Shown piece by piece: positions 1 through 9,251 of a stretch of 14,797 nt of DNA. Positions within the stretch are counted from its first letter, which is position 1. The number at the start of each line of letters is the position of its first letter. Location of the stretch: positions 584,523 to 599,319 of the forward strand of contig KQ481942.1 in assembly GCA_001430745.1 (NCBI GenBank). Reading direction: 5' to 3'. The position numbers were made by a program, and so were the translations under genes. The notes below the pieces were generated by a model. That model saw only the letters and a list, made by a program, of their open reading frames with translations, did no database searches and was not told where the DNA came from. The stretch is from Auxenochlorella pyrenoidosa. Taxonomy: Eukaryota > Chlorophyta > Trebouxiophyceae > Chlorellales > Chlorellaceae.

Positions 1-241
1 ATTAGAGCGTTGCGTTGCGTCGAAACCTGCTCAGTGCTTCGGCTGCCGTCAAAATCCCTTCTGTCGGGGATCTGCACAGGTGTATAAACTCAAACGGCGC
101 ATCACCACGCCATACGCCTCCTCCTGCTGTTCTGCTGGCCCCCTTTGCCAGATGGACCTCGCCTGCTGTGTGTGACCACCGCTCCAGCGTCCGCCCCTGC
201 TTTGGCTCAACCACCCCTGCCTGCCCCCGCTGCTGTCGCAG
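1..241 (+). other. Upstream intron of the oxidoreductase, exon content unresolved
   Basis: This stretch precedes the acceptor ending at 241 (tgctgtcgcag). The bases before about 80 end in GATCTGCACAG followed by GTGTAT, which could be an exon end and donor, but none of the three frames gave a convincing family match. Read it as intron with a possible earlier exon at its left edge. Confidence 0.4.
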
Positions 242-3200
242 CAACCTGCCGCTGGCGGATCGCGCCACCATCATCCCCTGGCTGTACACAGCCATCGACC
301 TGGGCTCCACGCCCGGCAGCTACGAGCGGTACGACTCAATGACGGCGCTTGAGGTGCGGGGGGGTCTGGGGGAGGGTAGGAGTGGCAGCTGCCCTGGTCA
401 GCGCATTTGGCGCATCCGGGGCAACGGCATGACAGCAAGGCTTGTTCACAGCAGGGTGTGCCCAACCAGCACCTGCGGGCTGCACGTGGCAGCGGCTTCT
501 GCGTGTGCTGCTGGCACGTGGCAGTGGAGCACGCAGCATGCACAGCATGCCTCACGGCATGCCGCCGCTCCTGACCCCTGCGGCATGGAGCCTCACCAGG
601 GACCTGATTGTCCGAACCCTCTGCTTGGTCGCTTGTGCTGACAGTCTGTGCAACCAAATCGGCGCTTGAGACACAGGCGCCTGCTGTGCCCTGCCCGCAA
701 GTGCTCCGCTCCCTTGTCCGCTTGGATGCCTTTCAAATGGGGCATCGCCAGACTGCCGACTGCCCTGCCAGAAGAAGCTGGTGCAGCGGTAGCAAGGAAT
801 CATCAACTGGTCCTTGGCTGACTGTCCTGGCTCCCTGCCCGCTGTACCCCGCCTCTGTAGATGTTCCGCTCCTTTGGCATCACTCAGAAGGCTTACGAAC
901 AGTTCCTGAAGCCCACGCTGCTGGTGAGCCCCAGAAAAGAAAGAAAGAAAGAGTACGCCCGTGGGCGTGGGTTGGGGAAGCTGGCCAGGGGTGGGCAGCC
1001 CTTGCGGGCTGTCCCTGGCTAGCTACCATAGTGAGCCCTACTGTACTGGATGCAAGAAGGGCCGGGGCACCAGCCGGGCGGCAGTTGGCGGCTGGCCAGG
1101 TACGGGACACGGCACGGCCCAGCCGGCCCTGCTTGGCCGCGCTCATAGGCTGGTTGCGTTGCCGTCCGCAGGCGCTGCCCGGGGACGCATCGGCCGTGGT
1201 CACCAGAGAAACGCTGCACTTTTGGATTCTGTATCTGGTATATTATCTTTCGTTTCCACTCTCTGTGCTGCAGGTGGGCCTGTTTGCGCCGCCCGAGGAC
1301 CTCTCAGCGGCAGTCACCATAGAAACGCTCTACTTCTATGCGCTGGCGCACCAGTCGGACTTTGACGTCTGCTGGTGCCGCGGCTCCGTCAGCGAGCTGA
1401 TCTTTGAGCCGCTGATTGCCAAGATCAAGGAGCGGGGCGGCAAGATCCAGGCGAGGCCGCGCGCCTTCCCCAGGCCTTCCTGATCTGTTCTGCAATGTGC
1501 ATGCCGTCCCTGCCTGTGCGCACGCCTCTCTCGTGTATCCCCAGTTCATGGGCCTGCGGGCCATGTGGGCGGGCTGTCACCTTGTGGGCCACCCCCTGTC
1601 ACAGTTGTGGGCCAACCCCATTCTCTCGGGTTCTTGGATTCTTAATCCACGCGCAGGGCGGTCGCCTGGTCAGCGGCATTGAGACCGATGAAACAGGCAA
1701 CGTGGTGGCACTGGTGGCTCGGGACACGGCCACTGGGCAGGAGGAGCGGCTGGAGGCAGATGCTGTGGTGTTTGCCATCAGCATCGCGGGTGGGCACTTT
1801 GACATTGGTACTGGTTAAGTGCCGTGCATTCTCTCGCGGGCGGGGCGCAGCTGCAGGCGGGGCCCCGCGCCGCTATTGCGACGTCGGCGAGGGCGCGCTT
1901 GCCTCAACGCTGGTTGGGTTTGCCTGAGTGTTCCGGTGCCTGTTGCGTTCTGCCCATGGCTGTGGCAGCATGGCTCGTTGCCGGCAGCTGGCGTGCTGGC
2001 CAGCCCGGCCGTGCAGCAGTGTTGTTAGCATTTCCCTCTGCAACCCCACCGCGCCGCAGGCATGCAGCGGCTGGTGCAGGCCAACCGGGTGCTGGCTGAC
2101 CGTCGGGAGTTCCAGAACGTGATGAACCTGCGCTCCAGTGAGGGCCCCCCTTTTGCAGCTGTGTGTGATGCGGTCCCTGGCCTCACTGGCACATGCGGCT
2201 GGTTGTGTTGGGTCTAAACAATTGCGCTGCAAGGGCGCAGGCCTGGCTTGCAGTGCACATCAAAGCAGATTCAAGGAGGGGCAAGGGCACGGCTGTCCTC
2301 AGAAGCCGCTGCCTCTGTGCCCCCCCTGCTTCGCCTCGCCTGCAGTTGACTGCATTGCCACGCGGCTCTGGTTTGACCGGCGCATCCCCACTCGGTGAGC
2401 GTGCCATGGCTTGCTCAGCACAGCAGGTGTGCTGAGCCAGGGCCCGAAGCCCGCGACGAGGGCACCTCAAAGCTTGCACAGCATGCTTTCCCAGGGTTGC
2501 AGGCCGGCCTGATCGACCACCATCTGCCTTGCCTTGCATGCCCAGCCCGCCCTCTGCATTTCCAGGCAGGCTTCCGGCCAGCTGCCTGCAACCGCCGCCA
2601 GCTCATCTGCCCATGCGCGCCTGCATCTGTGCAGCTTCCCGGCCAACGTGCTGGCTGGCTTCGAGCAGGACTGCGGCGCCACGTACTTCAACCTCACAGA
2701 CCTGCACGTAAGCAGCACTACGTTTCCTCTCTCAACACCTTACCTGCTGGGTGCTTGCCTGGAGGAAAGCCGCCCAGTTGTGTCGTGCTCGCCCTCGCCG
2801 ACGCTGGCCAGCTCTGCCGCAGCACTTCCTTGCTGTTGTCATCACTATGTATTGAGATTTCAGGGTAAGCCCGGCAGAACGTGCAACACCTGCGTGTTCA
2901 CCTCCTGTCCCCCTCTTTCAGGACGAGTATAAGAATGAGCCAGGCACGGTGGTTGCCGCCGACTTTTACGGTGCCACCCGCCTGCTGCCGCTTACAGGCA
3001 AGTCTTTTCAGGGGGCACGGCCAACCTGTACGTGTGGGGGCTCTCGGAGGATTGAATTTGTTTCAGTATGTTTAACAGAAGCAGCAGCGTTTTAGGAAAC
3101 ACGCCGCTTGCCCAGCGCGGCTGCGGGTGAGCAGAGTGTTGATGCTGCCGGCCCTGCCCACCCCCTTTGCAGATGAGGAGATTGTGAGAAAGGTGCAGAG

Positions 3201-4787
3201 CAACATGGCAACGTGCGAGCCCGCTTTCCGGGACGCCAAGGTGAGCGGCAGGCTGCGTGCAGAGGGCGAGCGGGCGTGGGCGTCCTGGGTTCCGTCGCTG
3301 CCCTCATGCGGGGGCGCCTGCTGTGCCCACCCTGCTGTGCGTGCTGCGGCCCGTGTCCGACCGACCTCCCTACCCTTTGGGTTCCTTTGCTTAGAGTGTG
3401 CTTGGAATCTGGTCCCCGCCCCTCCCCCAGCCAACTGTCCTGCTTCTGCACTGAAAAGGCGCTCCGAGGCTCGGTCCTGCTTTCTTCCTCCCTGCGCTTC
3501 CCTTCCTGCTTCTTTATTAGTTATCAGTGGAATGCGCTTTTTCCCACGCCCTTTTGTGCCGCAGGTGGTGGACGCCGCGGTGCTGCGCTTCCCTTCCTGC
3601 TTCTTCACTTTCTTTATCAGCGAACGTACTCGAAAGCCCTTTTGTGCCGCAGGTGGTGGACGCCGCGGTGCTACGCTGCCCGTCCAATTAATCGTCCTGC
3701 TTCGTCACTGAAACATGGTTGGAAGCTCTTTTGTGCTTCAGGTGGTGGACGCCGCCGTGCTGCGATTCCCGCGCGCCGTCACGCACTTCAGCCCCGGCAG
3801 CGGCCAGTGGCGCCCCGCCCAGGCCACCTCCTTCCCCAACCTCTTCCTGGCGGGCGACTGGGTCAAGGGGCTGGACCACGGCGCCAACGGGCTGTCGCAG
3901 GTGGGCGCGATTAGACATAAACCCCCTTGAGAAGGCGCGAAATTAGGGGCTGGGGACGGTGGGGGGAAGGGCGACTTAGCGCTGGTTCCTGTCACGGTCC
4001 TGCTGACTGCACCCAGCTGTTAGCGCGCAGGCAGGGATGGCGGTTTCAACAGCGCTGGCAGTCCTGCTAGCCTTGCTGCACCACCCCCAGCGGTGCCCGC
4101 GCCTGTCCCCGCCGGCTGGTGCCGCTCACCATGGCTCCCTCGGGGGTGCTCTGAAGCCAAAGCCATGTGTATTGACTTCCATGCCCCTTCTTCCCGCACG
4201 CCTCCCGGCCCTCTGCAGGAGCGCGCCTGGGTCAGCGGGCTGGCTGCCGCCAACCTGGTGGTGTCGCACCTGGGCGAGGGGGAGGCCGCCAAGATCCTGC
4301 CAGGTGAGTGTGTGTCGCAAGCTCCGTTTGCGGTTTGACAGACTTTAAGCCCAGACAAGCGAGCAAGCAGCTGCAAGTTGACCACATCGCGCAGCCCTGG
4401 GGCGCCGCAGCTGCCAGCTTTGGCAGCTGTGGTCACATCACGATGCCCTGCGGCGCCGCAGCTGCCAGCTTTGCCAGCTCCCACATGGAGCGGGTGCAGG
4501 GGTGGCGCGGCGGTTGCAGCCCGCTGGGCGCCTTTGGGAGGGAGGCGGGGGGCAGGGCGCGCCAGCCAGCGCACATCGGCGTCCAAACGCCCGCCGCCGA
4601 GCTTGTTTGCTTGCCTGTTTGGCTTTACAGTCTGTTTGATTGCAACAGAATTTGCGACACAGACCGCCGTGCTGCCACCCCCCTTGCAGTTGAGCCGGAC
4701 GAGCCGCACATTGCGGCTGCCAAGGAGGCTAACCGCGCGCTCAAGATGGCGCTGTACAGCACGGGCCTTCGCAGCCCCTTCCTGTGA
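242..4787 (+). CDS. FAD-dependent amine oxidase / carotene desaturase-like oxidoreductase (3' part, 12 exons)
   Basis: Exons by hand: 242-353, 861-923, 1274-1450, 1657-1789, 2060-2137, 2346-2394, 2635-2707, 2922-2997, 3173-3240, 3742-3900, 4219-4303, 4690-4787. All phases join and give 389 codons plus TGA; 242 is the third base of a split codon, so the N-terminus, including the dinucleotide-binding GxGxxG fold, lies left of the window. Visible landmarks, counted from the first full codon: LPLADR (3-8), GLFAP (60-64), FDVCWCRG (88-95), LFLAGDW followed by GLDHGANGLSQ (310-329), then a helix-rich end. The last block is the FAD-contacting C-terminal motif of the amine oxidase/phytoene desaturase superfamily. 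From memory the segment order matches a plant chloroplast family annotated only as FAD/NAD(P)-binding oxidoreductase. The substrate is unknown; carotenoid or other isoprenoid oxidation is a guess. Eleven introns of 175-507 bp separate the exons; two start with GC. Confidence 0.9.
1451..1656 (+). other. GC-AG intron of the oxidoreductase
   Basis: The upstream exon ends AAGATCCAG at 1450 and the next bases are GCGAGG. Reading on in frame reaches a TGA before any usable GT, and the next exon (from 1657, GGRLVSG) joins in phase 0. A GC donor is therefore the simplest model; the acceptor is GCGCAG. Confidence 0.75.
2998..3172 (+). other. GC-AG intron of the oxidoreductase
   Basis: The exon ends CTTACAG at 2997 and the intron starts GCAAGT, the classical strong GC donor (AG|GCAAGT). 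The acceptor is CCCCTTTGCAG at 3172. The split codon rejoins as GAT, giving LPLT-DEEIV with no frame break. Confidence 0.85.
3494..3761 (+). repeat. ~89-bp tandem repeat, 3 copies, duplicating an intron-exon boundary
   Basis: Units are 3494-3584, 3585-3672 and 3673-3761. Each begins with a gcgcttccc-like start, has a pyrimidine-rich middle, then TTTTGTGCCGCAG (TTTTGTGCTTCAG in the third) and GTGGTGGACGCCGC. The three potential acceptors precede 3565, 3653 and 3742. Only the third leads into the complete 53-codon exon. Using 3653 reaches a TAA after 12 codons; using 3565 reaches a TGA at about 3709-3711. The first two are decoy or decaying copies inside the intron 3241-3741. Confidence 0.9.
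4383..4484 (+). repeat. 51-bp tandem duplication inside the last intron of the oxidoreductase
   Basis: Two consecutive 51-bp units begin CACATCRCG and share GGCGCCGCAGCTGCCAGC. They lie within intron 4304-4689 and do not touch splice sites. No coding role is seen. Confidence 0.75.
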
Positions 4788-4851
4788 CGCGGCCTGTGCG
4801 GCCCCTTCCCGTGATGCGGCCCCCGCAGCCCATTCTTGTGACGCCGCCTTG
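4771..4851 (+). repeat. 27-bp tandem repeat x3 spanning the stop codon of the oxidoreductase
   Basis: Units are 4771-4797, 4798-4824 and 4825-4851. The pattern is GCRGCCCMTTCYYGTGAYGC plus 7 more variable bases. The first unit encodes the protein's last residues SPFL and its TGA (4785-4787). As 27 is a multiple of three, the TGA recurs in the same frame in units two and three (4812-4814, 4839-4841). Confidence 0.85.
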
Positions 4852-5663
4852 CCCTGGGGGGCCTCCAAGCGACAATGCCCGAGCGAGAAGAAGCAGCAGC
4901 TTTGGAGTTTTTGGGCAAGTCGTTAGCTGTCGACTGTTTCTCATCGGCGCCCCTGCCAATTTCTGCTCCAGCCTGCTCATCTGATTGATCTGGTCCCTCC
5001 TGAACTTCACCAGCATCCCACCATCCTCCTGTCTTTGTCTAAAGCGATAAGTAGAGCTTAAATACTCATGAGGTCATGGCCAGCAGGCAGGCACTGTTGC
5101 TGCTGCCGCCTGTCACCACTGCTCCTTCTCTGCCACTGCGGGCCGTGCAACCCAAGGCAATCCCCACCACGGCTTTGCAGCTGGCACTGTCAACGTGGCC
5201 GCTCTTGCTGAGCCTCAGCCGGCCCTTCCCTGGGTGCAGTGCCGTCATTACCAGGCTGACTGGCAGCACGGCTCTCGAGTGCTTATGCTGCTGCTCGACT
5301 GTTTCGCTGTGCGTTGCGTGCAGGCCTCTCCATCTGCAAACCGTGCGCAACACATGCCGCCCTGCGCTTGCAGCGCCGCAGCACCCAAGTGCTCATCACC
5401 CACGCATGACAACCTCAGACGCGGGATTCAGGCAGCTATGACACAATGCAACCTTTTTTCCTGATGTGGGTCCTGTTGGGAACGCACTCGCCATGGTCTT
5501 CTCGTGCTGCATCACGCCTGCTGCGCCCGGCAGGCTCTGCCGGCAGCCCGCCAGGCTTCAAGCGGGCCGAAGGGCTCCTCCCTCGCATTGCCTCGCCTGG
5601 GCGTGCCTACCATATCTTTATCTGAGGCACACCACGCCAGTCTCGTTCACTGCAGCTCTCGGT
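4852..5663. other. Intergenic stretch, no supported gene
   Basis: It holds the 3' untranslated part of the oxidoreductase (4952-4997 has a second copy near 12338-12383) and the 5' flank of the next small gene. Open frames on both strands look like GC-rich noise: no family motif and no consistent exon chain. I did not find the chlorophyte TGTAA poly(A) signal between 4788 and 5100. Confidence 0.5.
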
Positions 5664-6128
5664 ATGAAGGCCATCTTCGGCGAAGTGCTGAAAGCTCTTA
5701 TATATGCCGCCGCAGTCGTTGTCGCGGCGTCCATGCTGCGGGACGGGCTTGGCGAGGTGGCGCACGGAGGAGAGCACTGGGCGACGGCGGCGGACTCGCT
5801 GCACGCAGCTGTCCCGTGAGTGCCCTGAAGTGGGCGGGCTGCTGCTGCTGGCAGAGCTGGGCCGCTGGATGCGCTGCCGACAGGGCGTCGCGCTGTTGCA
5901 CCGGCCCGCCAAGTGTGCACGATGTGCCCCTCTTTGCATCCTCTACGCACCTGCTTGCCCTGCAGGCTGGGCAGCCGGCTGGCTGCCGGCGGGCGCAGCT
6001 TGATTACGTCGGGCGCTTGCATGAGCACCCACCCTCGATCTCATCTCCTGCCCCGTGGTCCCTGCAGTTACCATGACGCCGACGACTGCCCGCGCTGCAA
6101 TCCGGCAATGGCAGCACCCAGCACCTGA
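5664..6128 (+). CDS. Small membrane-anchored protein with CxxC tail, two exons, function unknown
   Basis: Exon 1 is 5664-5815 and ends at a strong donor (GTCCC|GTGAGT). Exon 2 is either 6068-6128 (acceptor CCCTGCAG) or 5966-6128 (acceptor CCCTGCAG); both join in the same frame and end at TGA 6126-6128. The short form is about 70 residues. It starts MKAIFGEVLKALIY, then AAAVVVAASML gives a hydrophobic helix near residues 11-24. A His/Glu-containing linker (GGEHW) follows, and the end is DDCPRCNPAMAAPST with a CxxC pair. I do not recognise the family. The open frame extends upstream to an ATG at 5466, but that extension looks like noise. The splice junction, helix and CxxC are the support; the start is uncertain. 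Confidence 0.5.
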
Positions 6129-6734
6129 CCCAGCGCAAGAAAGTGCACTAGCAGCCCCTCCGCTATGTACCATTATGTACTCTGAACGCCTTGACATATG
6201 AACACCTTGACATTTTTTCCGTCTATTCAAAACATGTCACACTGCTTCACTACACCAGTTTGAGGAGACAGAGCGAAGAAAGAGGTGTGCGTGTGCTGCC
6301 AGGCAGATTGCAAGAGCAGCGTGGGCAGCAAGGCCAGCCACAGCCAAAGCCGGGCGCCTGCCTGCTCCAGCTGCCAATGGCCGGGCCCGCCCTGCCGGGT
6401 GCTCGCGTCAGCACCTGCCCGTGCAGCTTCTTCATCTCCGGGTCACTGCAGCACACCAGCAACCAGCACCGGTTCATACAGGCAGGCATGGGCACATGCC
6501 ATGCGGGAGCATGCGCTGCTGCAAGGGGTGCAGGCTGATTGATACTCGTTCAGTAACGGAGGAAGCACAAGAGTGGAGGCAGAGCATCAAAAATACACAT
6601 GGCTGCAGACCCTGGTTGCGATGAGCCCTCAGAATGGACGGCAACACTGCATGCGTTCGCAGAGCAGGGCGAATCACGCAAAGCAGGCGAGGCTGGCCCA
6701 CCCGCCCAGCAGGCCAAGCAGCACTGCACGGACT
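6129..6734. other. Intergenic stretch without a supported gene
   Basis: It holds a 16-bp direct repeat, TGAACRCCTTGACATW twice at 6183-6198 and 6199-6214, just after the small gene, in a locally AT-richer patch. Beyond that, open frames on both strands lack recognisable domains or clean exon chains. Confidence 0.45.
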
Positions 6735-6910
6735 CACCATCCAGTCCTCCTGCCCCCGCAGGCTCCAGCAGGCAGCCAGGCAGCTGCAGCATGGCGCTGG
6801 GCTCAAGCCCAGGCCGGCCAACCACGCCCAAACGGGACGCACCGCCCACGCAGCAGCTGCCCCAGTCATGGCCGCGCCGCCGACGCCGCCACAGCTGCTA
6901 AGCCCTGTGC
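6735..6910. repeat. Partial outlying copy of the array unit
   Basis: This stretch aligns by eye with 7265-7420: on the minus strand both have CTGGCWGCCTGSTGGAGC, then a GATG or CATG followed by GTGAG, then a GCAGTG/GGCCTGCTGGGC run. It looks like a truncated extra copy of the segment that starts each large unit to the right. Confidence 0.45.
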
Positions 6911-6925
6911 AGGCAGGCATGATGC

Positions 6926-6945
6926 TGCAGGATGGCCATCCTGCA
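6926..6945. other. 20-bp perfect palindrome
   Basis: TGCAGGATGG followed by CCATCCTGCA reads the same on both strands. The next outward pair (C and C) does not match. No gene model uses it. Confidence 0.9.
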
Positions 6946-8213
6946 CCAGTAAAGAGCACAGACAGCTCACAGGTCCAGCGGGCAAGGCCCTGCCAGCGCA
7001 GGTGACCAGCCGTTGGATCACGTGACCTGGGGGCATCTGACATACCTGGCCGTCACATGCACACAACAGGCGGTCACCTCGCGCCGCCCCACACTGCTGC
7101 AAGCCCACTGCGACGCCTCCCCTCCATGCACACACACATGCCAGACCGGCCGCAGCGTGCATGCAGCGTGGGCGGCGGCAGGGCGTGTGCTGGCAGCAGG
7201 GTGCAGCACACACAGCAGGCGCAGCAAACGCAACGGCCCAGCAGGCCCAGCATGCACTGCGCAGCTCACCATGGCATCCCCACGCTCCACCAGGCTGCCA
7301 GGGGGCTGCGGTGTGCCGCAAGGGCAGGCCCGCCCATGCTGCCAGGAGGGGCGGCGCCGCCGCCAACGCCGCACAGTCTCGCCTCCGCTGCAGCCGCCGC
7401 AATCGCTGCCCGCCTGTGGATGCTCCTACGCTGCGGCTGCAGGGAGACTGGACGGGGGAATTTGTGCAGCAGGAGGGGTTGCGGATGGGCGGCGCTGGGC
7501 CCTGGCTGGCGTTGGTTGCATCTGGAGAGCCCAGGTACGCAGGGGCTGCCAGCCTGAAGCTCGTGAAGTTGGCTACGGTTACAAGCGAGGCGAGTCACTG
7601 CAGGCAAAGATTGTTTGTGAAAAGAATTTCAGAAATTTTGGGACAGAGAACTCAAGAGAAGATATCAAGAGGAAAACCAAGTGTTAGAAAGGAACATGCG
7701 ATGAGAAAAAGAAGGGGCAAAGCCCTGTGTACAGGTGTTCTAGCGAGGCACATGTGGCTGTCCAACGGCTCCTCTGCGGGGGTGCACTCTTGCAACAAGC
7801 TGGCCACGTGAGGCAAGGCCGCTATTGTAAGGCCACTACCGTCGGTGATCCTGCGTGTCTGGCCGCGCCTGCGCACATTCCACGAGGGAGCAGCAGAAGG
7901 GAACAGCGGAACAAAACGGACGGACATGGGAATGGAGGTTGGAACGTACAAGCAGCCGCCATGAGAGCATCCTCATGAACACTTGCACAGGGGTGGCCGC
8001 AACCACTTGAACAGTTTCACAGGGGCGCGCCCGCAACCAAGCAGAGCCACCACATGGCAGGGCACCTGTCCCGCAACCAAGCACTGTTGAAACGTGGCAG
8101 GGGCCCTCTGCCGCTGCGCTTGCAGCTCGCCTCTCACTGCCGGATCACTGCCCCGCCGAGGCCTCACCCTGCACAGCAGCCGCAGCAGCACAGGGCACGC
8201 GCAGCAGGCTCAC

Positions 8214-9251
8214 TCAGAAGCGCAGGGGGATGCCAGGGGCTGGGTTAGAGCGACTGCTGCCCTGCTGGCCGAGCAGCAAGGACACGAGGAGCCAGCAGCG
8301 CGTAACAGCAGGCCGGATGGGAGGCATGTGGAGCAGACAGCAGCGGCTCGACCCCCCCCACGCAGCCCAGCCGATCTGCCCCCGCACCCCCCCGGCATCC
8401 CAGCCGAGCTGTCCACGCACCGTGCCCACCTCACTGCTGGACCTCACCCTCTGCTGCTGCAGGGGAGCCTCCAGGCTCGAGCTGGTGCCCGTACTGCCCT
8501 AAATAAGTGGTGAAACTTGCGGGACGTAAGCCCGCTCACCAAGCGTGGGAGCCAAGGCGGATGGCAGCACATGGAGCACACAGCGGAGGGCCGCCCCAGC
8601 AAGCAGCGCCGCCAAGCGAGGAGCGAGGGGAGCAAGGAACATGCCTGCCCATGCTGGCGCCCCTCGGCGAGCGCCTCACCTGCGCCAGCGGTGCCCCCGA
8701 CGGGTGCTGCGGCGTCTGGGCCTCCTGCTGCTGCGCTCCCTGAGCTGACGCTGTGTCAGTTGAGAGCGGGCTCAGCAGGCTTCTCATCTCAGCCAGCAAC
8801 GCATCCATCCTGGCCCCGAGCCGGGCCTGCCCCGCCTTCATCTCGGCCTCCAGCCTGGCGAGGCTCGTCAGCGTATTCTGTTGAGCCTTTTCCACTGCCG
8901 TTAACTTGTCCAGAAGTATTGCAACTGGCACCCCACCGGCGACGATGCCGCCGGCCGCCTGCACGGCAACGACGGAGGCGTGCAGGTTGCAACGGCAGCG
9001 CCTTGCACGTGCCACAGCCCTCGCCCACGAGCAGAAGGTCGGACCGAGGCTGGATTGAGGCTGCCGTATGACGTCTCCAGGCTGCACGTTTGCGGCCGCG
9101 CGGCCGGGCGCGGCGTGGGGCAACAGCTCGGGCGGGGGCGTGGCAACAGATACGCCCACTTTCTCCCGTTCAAAGGCCGCCTCCCCCCTCCCCGGCCACC
9201 ACACGACCCCTCCTCACGCACCGCGAGTGCCAAGCGCCCCCACTTCTCCAT
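8214..9251 (-). CDS. Coiled-coil protein with hydrophobic N-terminus, array copy 1
   Basis: Minus-strand exons: 9251-9222 (MEKWGRLALA, donor GTGCGTGAG), 8958-8680 (93 codons, acceptor GCCGTGCAG, donor GTGAGG) and probably 8261-8214 (GSSRSNPAPGIPLRF, stop). All junctions are phase 0, giving 118 residues. Residues 11-30 are Gly/Ala/Val/Leu-rich (AAGGIVAGGVPVAILL), a likely membrane segment or signal anchor. Residues 31-75 are heptad-like (LTAVEKAQQ, LARLEAEMKAG, MDALLAEMRSLL), a coiled coil; then comes a Gln/Ala/Pro-rich tail. No catalytic motif and no known family. The same first-exon/donor layout in copy 2 is the main evidence that this is a gene. The last exon is less certain: reading past 8680 stays open to about 8536, and an extra small exon may lie near 8455-8495. 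Confidence 0.65.
8340..8660. other. ~300-bp segment present only in array unit 1
   Basis: At 8332 units 1 and 2 part (after GATGGGAGGCAYKTGGAGCAG) and rejoin near the coiled-coil exon. The extra bases lie in the second intron of copy 1. On the minus strand they include TTATTTAGGGCAG followed by TACGGGCACCAGC and later GGTGAGG, a possible extra small exon. Whether this is an insertion in unit 1 or a deletion from unit 2 cannot be told here. Confidence 0.5.

Noticed and set aside
5076..5441. Plus-strand 121-codon frame starting MASRQALLLLPP
   Set aside because: It has a signal-like start, but the rest is low-complexity with no domain, and no splice junction links it to the small gene.
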